From contig CP051152.1 in NCBI GenBank assembly GCA_003970805.2, forward strand, positions 1,116,001-1,180,000: a DNA stretch of 64,000 nt, in the 5' to 3' direction. Both the position numbers and the translations under genes were made by a program. Every line of letters starts with the position of its first letter. The first letter of the stretch is position 1. The notes beneath the pieces were generated by a model. That model was not told where the DNA came from, did not search any database, and saw only the letters and a list, made by a program, of their open reading frames with translations. This document shows, piece by piece, positions 34,230 through 44,880 of the stretch. Source of the DNA: Undibacterium piscinae (lineage in GTDB: Bacteria; Pseudomonadota; Gammaproteobacteria; Burkholderiales; Burkholderiaceae_D).

Positions 34230-34625
34230 TTATTCCTGCATTTTTGGTGCTTTACCAGTTTTAGCCGTGGTATCTGCGTATTCCAACAACAAACTTGCCG
34301 GACCAAACAGATGAATTGTTTTTGTATAGCTAAAACTTACGTCCATATCTTCACCATTTTTCACAATGGATAAATCTTTCCCTCGAACCGCATCAAAATA
34401 GCCAACTTCGGACTGTTTATCAAACGCATCCTGTATCTCTCGCACTGTCTTTGCCGATTGCTTAGCCGATCTGATCGCTTTTTTAATTGATGAAAATTCA
34501 ACCACGGTAGGAACAACCTTGGTCGCCAGCATTGCCATAAAAACGAGTACCCCCAAGGTCAGAATCAAACCTATCAGAGAAATTCCACCTTGACGATTAA
34601 ATGAGTGATTTCTAATCTGCTTCAT
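34230..34625 (-). CDS. DUF4845 membrane-anchored protein
   Basis: 131 residues from [15 protein letters not shown] single transmembrane segment follows the leader ([20 protein letters not shown]), with the remaining ~100 residues probably periplasmic, including a conserved-looking [18 protein letters not shown] and [20 protein letters not shown]. The N-terminus resembles a type IV pilin-like leader ([10 protein letters not shown]). In Burkholderiales a DUF4845 gene regularly sits between lepB and rnc, as here; its role is unknown. Start codons are close to the lepB stop, so it belongs to the lepA-lepB-rnc-era operon. Confidence 0.88.
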   Translation of the reverse strand: MKQIRNHSFNRQGGISLIGLILTLGVLVFMAMLATKVVPTVVEFSSIKKAIRSAKQSAKTVREIQDAFDKQSEVGYFDAVRGKDLSIVKNGEDMDVSFSYTKTIHLFGPASLLLEYADTTAKTGKAPKMQE

Positions 34626-34643
34626 ATATATTGACTTCCTCAA

Positions 34644-35555
34644 TTATTGAAAACTACCAATACGCTTAGGGCTACTAAAATTCATCCAGATAAAAAATGC
34701 TTTACCGACAATATTCTGGTCGGGAACAAATCCCCAATATCTGCTATCCAGACTATTGTCCCTGTTATCGCCCATCATGAAATACTGCGCTTCCGGGACG
34801 GTACAAGCAAATCCTGCATCATCATAAGTGCACAACTCCCGTTTAGGAAACTGATGAGGATCACGCACGAATGCGGGCATTTGCACATCATTGAGTATTC
34901 TATGTTTAACGCCGCTCAAACTCTCACTAAATTGATTTGAATAACTGAGGCGCTCCTCATCCAAAAAATCTGGCAAGGTCTCATAGACAACTTCCTGCCC
35001 ATTCACCGTTAAGCGTTTATTCCTATAAACAATTTTATCCCCGGGAACGCCGACCACGCGTTTGATGTAATCCAGACTCGGGTTTTCCGGGTATTTAAAC
35101 ACCATTACATCACCGCGCTGAGGATCATTCAATGACAGTACTTTCTTATTAATTATTGGCAAACGAATTCCATAAGTAAATTTATTCACCAAGATTAAAT
35201 CACCTACGTAGAGGGTCGGTAGCATAGAACTTGATGGAATTTTAAATGGCTCATACAAAAATGAGCGCAGGAAAAACACCATGGCTATCACAGGAAAGAA
35301 ACTTCCTGAATATTCTATCCAAGCCGGTTGCTTGAGTAAATTGAATTCCAGCTCAACCCGTCCGCCCTCTTGCAAACGAATACCCTCAGCGCTTAGTTTT
35401 GCATTGCGCTGATCAAAATCAGCCAAAGCCTTATCCGCATTTAATCTCCGCTGCTTCCCGAGGATGAACATATCCAAAAACCAGATTACTCCGGTAACCA
35501 TCGTCAGAACAAACAGAATTAAAGAAAAATTCCCTAAGATTGATTGAAAACTCAT
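34644..35555 (-). CDS. lepB: Signal peptidase I
   Basis: 303 residues. Two N-terminal membrane segments (~5-25 and ~80-100). The catalytic Ser is in [20 protein letters not shown] and the catalytic Lys in [20 protein letters not shown]; the C-terminal [20 protein letters not shown] is the conserved box E. It removes signal peptides from Sec and Tat substrates at the periplasmic face. Its ATG overlaps the restored lepA stop codon by 4 bp (ATGA), implying coupled translation. Confidence 0.96.
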   Translation of the reverse strand: MSFQSILGNFSLILFVLTMVTGVIWFLDMFILGKQRRLNADKALADFDQRNAKLSAEGIRLQEGGRVELEFNLLKQPAWIEYSGSFFPVIAMVFFLRSFLYEPFKIPSSSMLPTLYVGDLILVNKFTYGIRLPIINKKVLSLNDPQRGDVMVFKYPENPSLDYIKRVVGVPGDKIVYRNKRLTVNGQEVVYETLPDFLDEERLSYSNQFSESLSGVKHRILNDVQMPAFVRDPHQFPKRELCTYDDAGFACTVPEAQYFMMGDNRDNSLDSRYWGFVPDQNIVGKAFFIWMNFSSPKRIGSFQ

Positions 35556-37346
35556 TTCTCTTCCACTTGTAAAATTGCCAAAAATGCCTCTTGCGGGATT
35601 TCAACAGAACCGACTTGCTTCATGCGCTTCTTACCAGCTTTTTTGCTTCTCTAGCAATTTACGTTTACGACTAATATCGCCACCATAACATTTAGCCAAG
35701 ACATTTTTTCTCAATGCTTTCACATTTTCACGGGAAATAATATTAGCGCCAATCGCTGCCTGAATTGCGACATCAAACATCTGCCGCGGAATTAGTTCGC
35801 GCATTTTGGCGGCTACCGCACGGCCACGATAATGACTGTTTGATCTATGGACGATAATCGCCAGTGCATCAACCTTTTCACTATTGATCAGCATATCCAC
35901 CTTTACCACATCGGCAGACCGATACTCCTTGAACTCGTAGTCCATGGAAGCATATCCACGTGAGGTAGACTTCAAGCGATCAAAAAAATCCAGTACGATT
36001 TCAGCCATAGGCATCTCATACGTCAATTTTACCTGCCTACCATGATAGTTCATATCCAACTGCACACCACGCTTAGAAGTGCACAAGGTAATGACAGATC
36101 CGACATACTCCTGAGGCATATACAGATTGACAGTCACAATCGGTTCCCGGATTTCACCGATCTTAGATGGATCTGGCATCTTCGAAGGGTTATCAACCAT
36201 CAACAAAGTGCCATCAGCCATGACAACTTCATAGACAACCGTTGGAGCAGTAGTGATCAAATCCATGTCAAATTCGCGTTCAAGGCGCTCTTGGACTATC
36301 TCCATGTGCAACAAACCTAAAAACCCACAACGAAAGCCAAAACCTAAAGCCTGCGAAACTTCCGGCTCATACATCAAGGCCGCATCATTGAGCTTTAGTT
36401 TTTCAAGCGAATCGCGAAGCGCATCATACTGATTCGCCTCAACCGGAAACAGCCCGGCAAAAACCTGAGGTTGCACTTCCTTAAAGCCAGGTAATGATGT
36501 CGCTGCCGGTTTAGCGACATGAGTAACAGTGTCGCCAACCTTAGCGGATTTCAACTCTTTGATACCAGCGATAATAAAACCCACCTGCCCTGCAGACAAC
36601 TGTGCTCTAGATAAAGATTTCGGCGTGAATACACCAACACTTTCAACCAAATGTTGTGCGCCCGTTGCCATAAACAGTATTTTGTCTTTAGGCCGTAAAG
36701 TCCCGTTCATGATCCGAACCAACATTACCACGCCAACATAATTATCGAACCAGGAATCAACGATCAAAGCTTGCAGTGGCGCATCAGGATCGCCTTTGGG
36801 CGGCGGAACCTTAACAATCAGGGATTCGAGTACATCCTGGACACCAAGACCGCTCTTTGCCGAGCAATGCACCGCATCACTGGCATCAATTCCTATCACT
36901 TCCTCAATTTCATTGATCGCATTATCAGGATCAGCCGAGGGCAAATCTATTTTATTTAAGACCGGAACAACCTCAACACCCAACTCAATTGCCGTATAAC
37001 AGTTTGCGACCGTCTGCGCCTCCACCCCTTGAGAAGCATCAACTACTAGCAACGCCCCTTCACAAGCAGAGAGGGAACGACTGACTTCATAACTGAAATC
37101 GACATGCCCAGGCGTATCTATTAAGTTAAGGTTATATACCTGACCATCGCGTGCCTTATACGTCAACGCGGCCGTCTGCGCTTTGATTGTGATACCACGT
37201 TCGCGCTCAATGTCCATAGAGTCAAGGACTTGCGCTTCCATTTCGCGGTCTGACAAGCCGCCACATAACTGGATAATACGATCAGCCAGTGTAGATTTAC
37301 CGTGGTCAATGTGGGCAATGATTGAAAAATTACGAATGTTATTCAT
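35552..37346 (-). CDS. lepA: Elongation factor 4 (LepA GTPase), frameshifted near the C-terminus
   Basis: As given, the frame stops early at 35631 (571 residues, ending KLLEKQKSW). Deleting one base from the run of six at 35639-35644 restores [20 protein letters not shown] and [11 protein letters not shown] and gives 597 residues, the canonical LepA size, with a TGA at 35552-35554 that overlaps the lepB ATG. GTPase motifs are intact: [51 protein letters not shown]. LepA acts on stalled or assembling ribosomes. The perfect restored C-terminus argues for a sequencing error rather than a mutant gene. Confidence 0.95.
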
Positions 37347-37579
37347 TAGGGAGGCAAAAAACCGATTACAAAAAAAAGCGCCCTTGGCCGGGCAAATACC
37401 CTAGGCGAGCGCCTCAAGTTTGGATTATACAATCCACCATTTTACCGGATTTCAGAGTAGAAAGCCGATAATTCATATTTCTAGAATTAAAGAATACAAT
37501 TTCAACAAAAAACTTTAAGGCAATGTTCGAATAAAACCAGCAAAATTCCGCAATGAAAAATAATTATTGATCAAGATAC

Positions 37580-38407
37580 TCAATCAAAATCAGATAAGAA
37601 TCCCGGAAGACTTTGCCCCAGCAGTCCTGGCAACTGCCATTTTTCATCATATTCAATTTTCGCCAGATATAAACCATCAGGCATGAAGGTAGGCGCTGCC
37701 AAGCTACGGTCCCGGCTATGGAGCACATGCTCAATCCACTCAGGCTCTTTTTTCCCGGTACCCACAAAGATAAGAGCACCTAAAATATTACGAACCATAT
37801 GATGTAAAAATGCATTCGCTCTTAAGGTGAAAACGAACAACTCACCTTTTTGTCTAATTTGAATATCATACATGTGCTTGACAGGAGATTTTGCTTGGCA
37901 TGACGCAGCCCTAAATGAGCTAAAGTCATTCTCGCCAACAAGATACCGTGTTGCCAAACGCATTCTTTCCAGATCGAGAGGCCGAAATACCCATCCGGCA
38001 CGTTTCGACCACATAGGAGAGCGAATCGGGTTGCAATACACGACATAATGATAGGTACGCGCATACGCGCTAAACCTTGCATGAAAATTATCCTGCGCAT
38101 CAGGATCGACAAATTCAACCTCACGTATCCATCTTATAACTATAGACGGAGGCAAAAACGCATTTACTCCGTTAAGCCATGAATGCATAGGCCTATCCAA
38201 AGGCGTATCAAAATGCACTACTTGTTCAATTGCATGGACTCCGGCATCCGTGCGACCGGCACATGCTGTGGACACTTTTAGCTTTGCAAATGCGCTTAAC
38301 GCTCTTTCAAGTTCATCTTGCACAGTCTTACCATTTGGCTGAGTTTGCCACCCATGCCAGCAACTACCATCATATTGCACACCGAGCACTAAACGCTTCA
38401 TTTCCAA
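37580..38407 (-). CDS. truA: tRNA pseudouridine(38-40) synthase
   Basis: 275 residues. The catalytic Asp is in STACAGRTDAGVHAIEQVVH; other family marks are RLVLGVQYDGSCWHGWQTQP, HARFSAYARTYHYVVY and FLHHMVRNILGALIFVGTGK. It modifies U38-U40 in the anticodon arm of many tRNAs. It follows fimV on the same strand, as is usual in Burkholderiales; the trpF-trpB-trpA genes that commonly come next are absent here and lepA follows instead. Confidence 0.96.
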   Translation of the reverse strand: MEMKRLVLGVQYDGSCWHGWQTQPNGKTVQDELERALSAFAKLKVSTACAGRTDAGVHAIEQVVHFDTPLDRPMHSWLNGVNAFLPPSIVIRWIREVEFVDPDAQDNFHARFSAYARTYHYVVYCNPIRSPMWSKRAGWVFRPLDLERMRLATRYLVGENDFSSFRAASCQAKSPVKHMYDIQIRQKGELFVFTLRANAFLHHMVRNILGALIFVGTGKKEPEWIEHVLHSRDRSLAAPTFMPDGLYLAKIEYDEKWQLPGLLGQSLPGFLSDFD

Positions 38408-38433
38408 TATTCTATTATTCTATTAATGCACGT

Positions 38434-38475
38434 TAAAAAAACAAAACGGGCGCAAGCAAAATGCTGCGCCCGCTT
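38434..38475 (-). terminator. Rho-independent terminator of fimV
   Basis: CGGGCGCA (38447-38454) pairs with TGCGCCCG (38465-38472), with GCA/TGC as inner pairs. On the minus strand it is followed by TTTTGTTTTTTT. It lies between fimV and truA. Confidence 0.9.
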
Positions 38476-38492
38476 ATACCAATGGCATCAAA

Positions 38493-41271
38493 TTACATTA
38501 ATTGAGCCAGCATAGTTTGTGCTTTTTCAATTTGATCTTGAGTTCCACCTTTAACGACTTCATCAAGCAATTCCCTGGCACCCTCTTTATCACCAATTTC
38601 TTGATAAGCTACCGCCAAATCCAACTTAGTCGCCATTTCAGCATTGTAAGACGACGACGCATCAAGCAATGGCTCATCAATGCCCTGCTTCGACTCTTCA
38701 CCAAGGTCAAGGTTAATACCTGACAAATCAAATTCAAAAGCCGGGGCTACCACCTCTGTCTCAACAGGCGAAATGTTAGCGACATTCAAATGATCAACTT
38801 CCAATTCAGCGATATTCTGCTTACCAAAAGACTCAACCGATTCAAACGCAATTTCATTTGAATCCACAGGCTCAGAATCAAGAAATGAGTCCGAGCTCAA
38901 ACCTAAATCACTTGTGTCATGCTGTAATTGTTCAGACTTAAGTTCAGACTTAAGCTCCGGCACAAATTCATTGGTTCCCAAGTCAAAATCAATTACACCG
39001 AAGTCAACGACCGGAGTCTCATATTTATGTTCCACACTTAAATCAACAGGAGCCTCTTCCGGCACCATTGGAACTGAAAAATCATTAACAAGTGGAGAAA
39101 CAAGCTCCGCGCCCGGAATATCCAGATCAAAATCCAAAGACCCGATATCCAACACTGCGTCAGACTCAGCACTCTTGGCACCTGAAAAATCAGAAACCTC
39201 AACCGATGGCTCACCCGTAAGACCTGATGCGGTATCAATGATACTAATTGAATCAAGCATATCCTGAGATAGTGAATTACCCAGTAAAGACTCAGGATCA
39301 AGATCCTCAAGCGGTTGAGTACTAACACCAAGTCCACTTGCAACTCCAAGTGCTTCAGCTTGATTTTTCCCGCCGGCATAAAGGGGATTAGTCGGCTCCA
39401 AGGTTACGCCCATAGAAGCTGCTTGCGCCCACTCTTCACCTTCACCACTAGTCATGCCATACAACTCACTAGCCAATCGCTCAAAAGATCTCGGATCCTT
39501 CCTGCTAAAGTAAATCTCAAGTAACTTAACCCGAACGGCATGCCGCTCTGGCTGGGTACGCAATGCTTCTTTTAAAATTTCTTCCGCTTGGGAATCTCTG
39601 CCGTAAGCAATGTAAACATCAGCCTCCGCCACAGGATCAACCTCATTGGCATCCAACTGACTTGCGGACGGCGCAAAATTTGAGTTAAAGACACTATTAT
39701 TTGTATCAACACTCTGCCCACCGGTAGAGCCAAACATCGAGTTCGCCTTCATACTGGAACCCGTTAACACACTATCGTCAAAATGTTGTGTTTTTTTCTT
39801 ACGGCGACTAGAAAACAAGCCGTATCCACCGAGCAACGCCAACACAGCAGTCGCAGGTAACAGCCAATCACCCCAGTTATCATACCAATTCGGCTCTGGA
39901 GGCGGCGGTGGCGGAGCAATTTTACGTTTTGCTACCGGAGCCACAACTGCCGGAGCAGAAGCTGGCGCAGTTACCACTGCAACTGAGGCTGGAGCAGCGA
40001 CTGAGGCCGCCGACGCATCTGCCGTTGCGACGGTTGCCGAAGCTGCCGCAGGACTTACGCTAGCTTTAGCTGCGGACTGTTTTTCAGCCAAATCCTTATT
40101 CTTGATTTCAAGAAATTTTTTGTAAATCACCAACGTTTTTCTCTAACTCTTTCACTCGGGCATTTGCCTCGGCAACTGCCTTATCTTTCGCAAGTTTATC
40201 CTCCTCCAAAGATGCCTTACCTTCGCCCGGCTTGACTGCCGCACCAGGAAGCGCCTTGGACAACTTCAATTTATCCAATGATTCGCTGGTCGCAGTAGGA
40301 ACCTCTTTGACTTTTGCAGTAATAGTCCCACTCGCGGCTTGCTTGCTATCCGTTGCTTTCTGTGCAGGAGCATCACTCACCTGCCCCGCCAATCTATTGC
40401 GATAGGAGGAAAAATCTGCGGCATGCGCCATCACTATAGAATGCGACTCAGCAGCTGTACTTGCACGAACGGCATCGGCATCCGGAATGGATAAAATCTG
40501 ACCAGACTTCAAGCGATTCATATTGCCGCCCGCAAATGCTTGCGGGTTAGCCTTGTACAAACCTACCAACATTTGATCCAGGGACACTCCGCCAGCTTTA
40601 AACTCACCTGCAATTTTACTCAGGGTGTCACCACGTTTGATCTGATAGTCAGATGCAGACTTTACTTCCTTCGCTACCTCAACGACTTTAGCAGGCACTC
40701 TCCTTGACGTGACGGGAGCGCCATTAGTTTGACTTGCATTTACGGCCGATTTTTCCTGCGCAGGAGTTTTCACAGCGGAACTAGAAGTCGTAACACTGAC
40801 CGGATTCGCCACTTGTGCAGACTGACTATTTCTTAGCTCAGCGGGATCAAGTAAAAATGTGTATTCGCGCAACAATCTACCATTACTTGAGTTCATTTCA
40901 AGCAGCAAATCAACGAAAGGCTCATTCATTGCCTGAGTCGAAGATACGCGTATCACATACCCGGCACCACGAGACTCGACAGCAAACCTCAACGACAGCA
41001 GTGCCGGATTAAAATCTATACTTGATTGCCGAAAAGCTTCAGCCGACGCCAACTTTGGCACCAAAGAAGCCACTTCGTCTTTATCTGGCGAAGTAAGTTC
41101 GATTTCAGCCCTGAGCGGTTGTCCCAATGCCGACAGTACAGTAAGCCGTCCTAAGCCAGTCGCATAGGCATTAGGCAATAATAAAAATGACGAGGCTACC
41201 GCCGCGCTCATCAATTTACGTCCTAGTGAACTCATTTGTAAACGTTTATAGTTATTCATTTTATAGGACAT
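38493..41271 (-). CDS. fimV: FimV-family pilus/polar-assembly protein, frameshifted mid-gene
   Basis: A protein of about 925 residues when one base is removed from a run of six at 40116-40121; unrepaired, the frame ends at QKIS instead of continuing LQKFLEIKNKDLAEKQSAAK. N-terminus: signal peptide (LMSAAVASSFLLLPNAYA), the FimV N-domain (GLGRLTVLSALGQPLRAEIE), then a LysM domain (DYQIKRGDTLSKIAGEFKAG). A coiled-coil is followed by an Ala-rich linker, a transmembrane segment (WLLPATAVLALLGGYGLF), an acidic cytoplasmic region and the C-terminal FimV/TPR motif (LDLAVAYQEIGDKEGARELL). FimV is a peptidoglycan-binding hub for type IV pili and polar signalling. The start is uncertain (ATGs at 41271, 41259 and 41235). 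Confidence 0.9.
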
Positions 41272-41289
41272 TTTTTTGAATTTTGGCAA

Positions 41290-41794
41290 ATACAGTTAGC
41301 GATAGCAATTTCATTAATTACTCTAATATGCATCTTATTGTCTCAAGATAACATTACAAAGTTAGCCACGCAAGCTTAACGCTATTTGTGGTCATGGTAA
41401 ATACATTAAGTAAGCAAACTATTTTTAACATTATAAATCGTTGTTGCAGTTTAACAATCTAAAAATATAAGACGAACTATCGTAGGGAAAATAAAACTAG
41501 GCTAGCAATTTACTCTAAATTTGAAATTTCCTAACGAAAATTACCAATACTTACATTTTAATTGATATTAAAAAAAACACCACCAAAAAGCGACCTCAAT
41601 CCTGACATGGAGCTCCGGTTATCATTCAGTCGAACCAGACAATGCTAATGTGAACATAAATCCATTAGCGCCAACTGAATTGGTTTTAAAAATTAATTTA
41701 TCAACGACCTCCCAGAACAACATCCATCATAAAAAACGGGGATGAAAATTCACCCCCGTTCTTTTATAACTTAAATTTCAAACATCAATGCCAC
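41290..41794. other. 505-bp intergenic region between asd and fimV
   Basis: Strongly AT-rich, no plausible gene. It contains the asd terminator (41731-41765) at its far end and must contain the fimV promoter, for which I find no clear -35/-10 pair. A small RNA could be hidden here but nothing specific supports one. Confidence 0.5.
41731..41765 (-). terminator. Rho-independent terminator of asd
   Basis: AACGGGG (41735-41741) pairs with CCCCGTT (41754-41760); on the minus strand the stem is followed by TTTTTT. It begins 30 bp after the asd stop. Confidence 0.9.
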
Positions 41795-42922
41795 TTAGTC
41801 CGCTATCAAAATACGCAGCATACGTCGCAGCGGTTCAGCGGCACCCCACAACAATTGATCGCCAACGGTGAATGCGGACAGATACTCCCCACCCATTTGC
41901 ATTTTTCTCAAGCGACCAACTGGTATGGTCAAGCTGCCGGTTACCGCAGCAGGAGTCAAATGCTGCATTGATGCTTCCCGCTCATTGGGCACAACTTTAA
42001 CCCATTGATTGTTTTGAGCAATCATGTCATAAATTTCATCAAGCGGAACATCGCGCTTAAGTTTAATGGTCAATGCCTGGGAGTGGCAGCGCATCGCACC
42101 AATACGAACACACAAGCCATCTACTGGAATTGCAGCAGTTCCAAATGCCTCACCAGTACCAAGAATTTTATTGGTCTCGGCGCCAGCTTTCCACTCTTCC
42201 TTAGAAACACCATTACCCAAATCTTTATCAATCCAAGGGATTAAGTTACCAGCTAAAGGAGCACCAAACTGCTTGATCTCATCCGCACCATAAGAATGCT
42301 GCTTAGACAATACCTTGCGGTCAATTTCAAGAATCGCGGCAGCAGGATTGTCCAGCAAAGACTTCACTTCCGCATGAATAGAACCAAATTGCGTTAATAG
42401 CTCACGCATATGCTGTGCGCCACCACCAGATGCGGCCTGATAAGTCATGGAAGACATCCAGTCCACCAGATTGTGCTGAAACAAACCGCCGAGCCCCATC
42501 AACATACAGGACACAGTGCAATTTCCGCCAATGTAATTTTTCACGCCACGGCTTAAGCCAGACTTGATGACATCAAGGTTAACAGGGTCGAGCACGATAA
42601 TCGCATCATCGTCCATACGCAAACTTGACGCCGCGTCAATCCAGTAGCCATTCCAGCCAGCCGCACGCAATTTAGGAAAAATTTCCGTGGTGTAGTCACC
42701 GCCCTGGCAAGTAATAATAATGTCGCATTTTTTTAATGCATCAATATCATTTGCGTCTTTTAATGTTTTTTCATTCTTCGCCATCGCAGGGGCTGCGCCA
42801 CCCGTGTTCGATGTAGAAAAAAACACTGGTTCAATATGGGCAAAATCACCCTCTTCCTGCATGCGTTGCATCAGGACCGAACCCACCATTCCACGCCAAC
42901 CTACCAGACCAACTAGTTTCAT
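41795..42922 (-). CDS. asd: Aspartate-semialdehyde dehydrogenase
   Basis: 375 residues from the second of two adjacent ATGs (42922), which is better spaced from the AGGGA ribosome site; 42925 is the alternative. NADP site [20 protein letters not shown]; catalytic Cys in [20 protein letters not shown]; and the C-terminal [20 protein letters not shown] segment with the active His. It makes the common precursor of lysine/diaminopimelate, threonine and methionine. It is downstream of leuB on the same strand with a 65-bp gap, in the order leuB-asd-fimV conserved in Burkholderiales, and is closed by a terminator. Confidence 0.97.
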   Translation of the reverse strand: MKLVGLVGWRGMVGSVLMQRMQEEGDFAHIEPVFFSTSNTGGAAPAMAKNEKTLKDANDIDALKKCDIIITCQGGDYTTEIFPKLRAAGWNGYWIDAASSLRMDDDAIIVLDPVNLDVIKSGLSRGVKNYIGGNCTVSCMLMGLGGLFQHNLVDWMSSMTYQAASGGGAQHMRELLTQFGSIHAEVKSLLDNPAAAILEIDRKVLSKQHSYGADEIKQFGAPLAGNLIPWIDKDLGNGVSKEEWKAGAETNKILGTGEAFGTAAIPVDGLCVRIGAMRCHSQALTIKLKRDVPLDEIYDMIAQNNQWVKVVPNEREASMQHLTPAAVTGSLTIPVGRLRKMQMGGEYLSAFTVGDQLLWGAAEPLRRMLRILIAD

Positions 42923-42990
42923 CATCTTTCCCTAATAGTTACAGGATCACCTGCGGATTTCACTACAACTTAATGTTACCTACATCACGA

Positions 42991-44061
42991 CTATGCCAAT
43001 GCCTGTACCACGGCAGCACCCATTTCAGCGGTACCAACTTTGGTGGTGCCAGCCTCATAAATATCCGGGGTACGCAAGCCTTGAGCCAATACTTTTTTCA
43101 CTGCATTCTCAATACGATCAGCCTGCTCCGCTTTCGCTAAAGAATAACGCAACATCATCGCCGCCGATAAAATAGTCGCCAAAGGATTTGCTACACCCTT
43201 ACCGGCAATATCAGGAGCCGATCCATGCGAAGGTTCATATAACCCTTTATTGTTGGCATCAAGCGACGCCGATGGCAGCATGCCGATAGATCCTGTCAAC
43301 ATCGCAGCAGCGTCGGACAAAATATCACCGAACATATTACCGGTCACGATGACATCAAATTTTTTCGGCGCACGCACCAATTGCATTGCCGCATTGTCGA
43401 CGTACATATGATCAAGAGCGACATCAGGATATTCTTTGTGCACGTCAATCACGATGTCTTTCCAGAACTGAAAGGTCTCAAGAACATTCGCCTTATCCAC
43501 GCTGGTTAATCGCTTATCGCGTTTTTGCGCAGCCTGAAACGCCACATGGGCAATCCGCCTGATTTCACCTTCCGCATAGCGCATGGTATCAAAACCCTCA
43601 CGCTGTCCCTTGAACGGACCATCTGGGCAAATACGCACACCACGTGGCTGACCGAAATAAATATCACCAGTCAATTCGCGAATAATCAAGATGTCCAAAC
43701 CTGAAACAACCTCCGGCTTCAAAGTGGAAGCTCCAGCGAGTTCAGGATACAAAATTGCAGGTCGTAAGTTGGCGAACAGATTCAGATTTTTACGCAAGCC
43801 AAGAATCGCCTGCTCCGGACGCAAAGAGCGCTCCAAAGTATCATATTTCCAATCACCGACAGAGCCAAACAAAACCGCGTCAGCATCCTGCGCCAGTTTT
43901 AATGTCGCTTCAGGTAAAGGATGTCCGTGTGCCTCATAACCTGCACCTCCAACTGGCGCTGTTTCCATCTCAAAGGTTTCGCCTAGTGCATTTAACACTT
44001 TTACTGCTTGTTCAACGATCTCTGGGCCAATACCATCGCCCGGCAAAATTGCAATCTTCAT
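42991..44061 (-). CDS. leuB: 3-isopropylmalate dehydrogenase
   Basis: 356 residues, full length. Family motifs: [35 protein letters not shown] loop (here [20 protein letters not shown]), the isopropylmalate site region [10 protein letters not shown], and the Mg/NAD segment [20 protein letters not shown]. It oxidises 3-isopropylmalate to 2-isopropyl-3-oxosuccinate in leucine synthesis. It follows leuD by 27 bp in leuC-ecn-leuD-leuB. Confidence 0.97.
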   Translation of the reverse strand: MKIAILPGDGIGPEIVEQAVKVLNALGETFEMETAPVGGAGYEAHGHPLPEATLKLAQDADAVLFGSVGDWKYDTLERSLRPEQAILGLRKNLNLFANLRPAILYPELAGASTLKPEVVSGLDILIIRELTGDIYFGQPRGVRICPDGPFKGQREGFDTMRYAEGEIRRIAHVAFQAAQKRDKRLTSVDKANVLETFQFWKDIVIDVHKEYPDVALDHMYVDNAAMQLVRAPKKFDVIVTGNMFGDILSDAAAMLTGSIGMLPSASLDANNKGLYEPSHGSAPDIAGKGVANPLATILSAAMMLRYSLAKAEQADRIENAVKKVLAQGLRTPDIYEAGTTKVGTAEMGAAVVQALA

Positions 44062-44088
44062 ATTTATTTCAAATCAAGTAAAGTCAGA

Positions 44089-44736
44089 TTAAATAGTGTT
44101 CGCTAACCAAGGCTGAGTAGCAACATGCCGTTCTTCAAAAGCGCGGATTTTATCAGCCTGACGCAATGTCAAACCAATATCATCCAATCCATTCAACAGA
44201 CAATACTTTCTGAAGGCATCAACTTCAAATGGGTAACTTACACCCCCCTCAGATGTTGTAACGACCTGATTCTCCAGATCCACAATCAAATGATAGCCGG
44301 GGAAAGCCTTGACTTCGTTAAACAAATGCTCAACATCCTGCTCAGACAAAACGATAGGCAGCAAGCCATTCTTAAAACAGTTATTGAAAAAAATATCCGC
44401 AAAACTAGGCGCAATGACGACGCGAAAACCGTATTGATCCAAAGCCCATGGCGCATGTTCACGAGAAGAGCCACAACCGAAATTCTTGCGAGTCAATAAA
44501 ATCGAAGCCCCCTGATAACGAGCTTGATTCAATACAAAATCCGGATTAAGAGGGCGCTGACTATTATCCATGCCTGGCTCACCATGATCCAGGTAGCGCC
44601 ACTCATCGAACAGATTTGGGCCAAAACCACTGCGTTTGATGGATTTCAAAAACTGCTTGGGTATGATGGCATCGGTATCCACATTCGCCCTATCCATAGG
44701 TGCGACCAAGCCATTGAGTACGGTAAACTTTTCCAT
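44089..44736 (-). CDS. leuD: 3-isopropylmalate dehydratase small subunit
   Basis: 215 residues from [20 protein letters not shown] at 44736; the frame is open to 44784 but that part overlaps the entericidin gene. The swivel-domain motif is intact ([20 protein letters not shown]), as is [20 protein letters not shown]. With LeuC it isomerises 2- to 3-isopropylmalate. Its ATG is 1 bp after the TAA of the entericidin gene. Confidence 0.96.
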   Translation of the reverse strand: MEKFTVLNGLVAPMDRANVDTDAIIPKQFLKSIKRSGFGPNLFDEWRYLDHGEPGMDNSQRPLNPDFVLNQARYQGASILLTRKNFGCGSSREHAPWALDQYGFRVVIAPSFADIFFNNCFKNGLLPIVLSEQDVEHLFNEVKAFPGYHLIVDLENQVVTTSEGGVSYPFEVDAFRKYCLLNGLDDIGLTLRQADKIRAFEERHVATQPWLANTI

Positions 44737-44737
44737 A

Positions 44738-44860
44738 TTATTTTCTGCCGGCGCCTTCGAGCGACTCACCAACTTTTTTGACATCCTGACCGAAACCTTG
44801 CAAGGTATTGCAGCCGGCCAAGAACATGACGCAAAGCATGAGTGTAAATAGTTTTTTCAT
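44738..44860 (-). CDS. Entericidin A/B-family small lipoprotein inside the leucine operon
   Basis: 40 residues. [20 protein letters not shown] is a lipoprotein signal with the lipobox LAGC; the short mature part [20 protein letters not shown] has the amphipathic pattern of the entericidin family (EcnA/EcnB). In E. coli these small lipoproteins form a programmed-lysis/antidote pair; in Burkholderiales a single copy often sits between leuC and leuD, as here, where its role is unknown. It begins 20 bp after the leuC stop and ends 1 bp before leuD, so it is translated from the leu mRNA. Confidence 0.88.
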   Translation of the reverse strand: MKKLFTLMLCVMFLAGCNTLQGFGQDVKKVGESLEGAGRK

Positions 44861-44880
44861 ATGATTTTTCCGAGAAAAGT

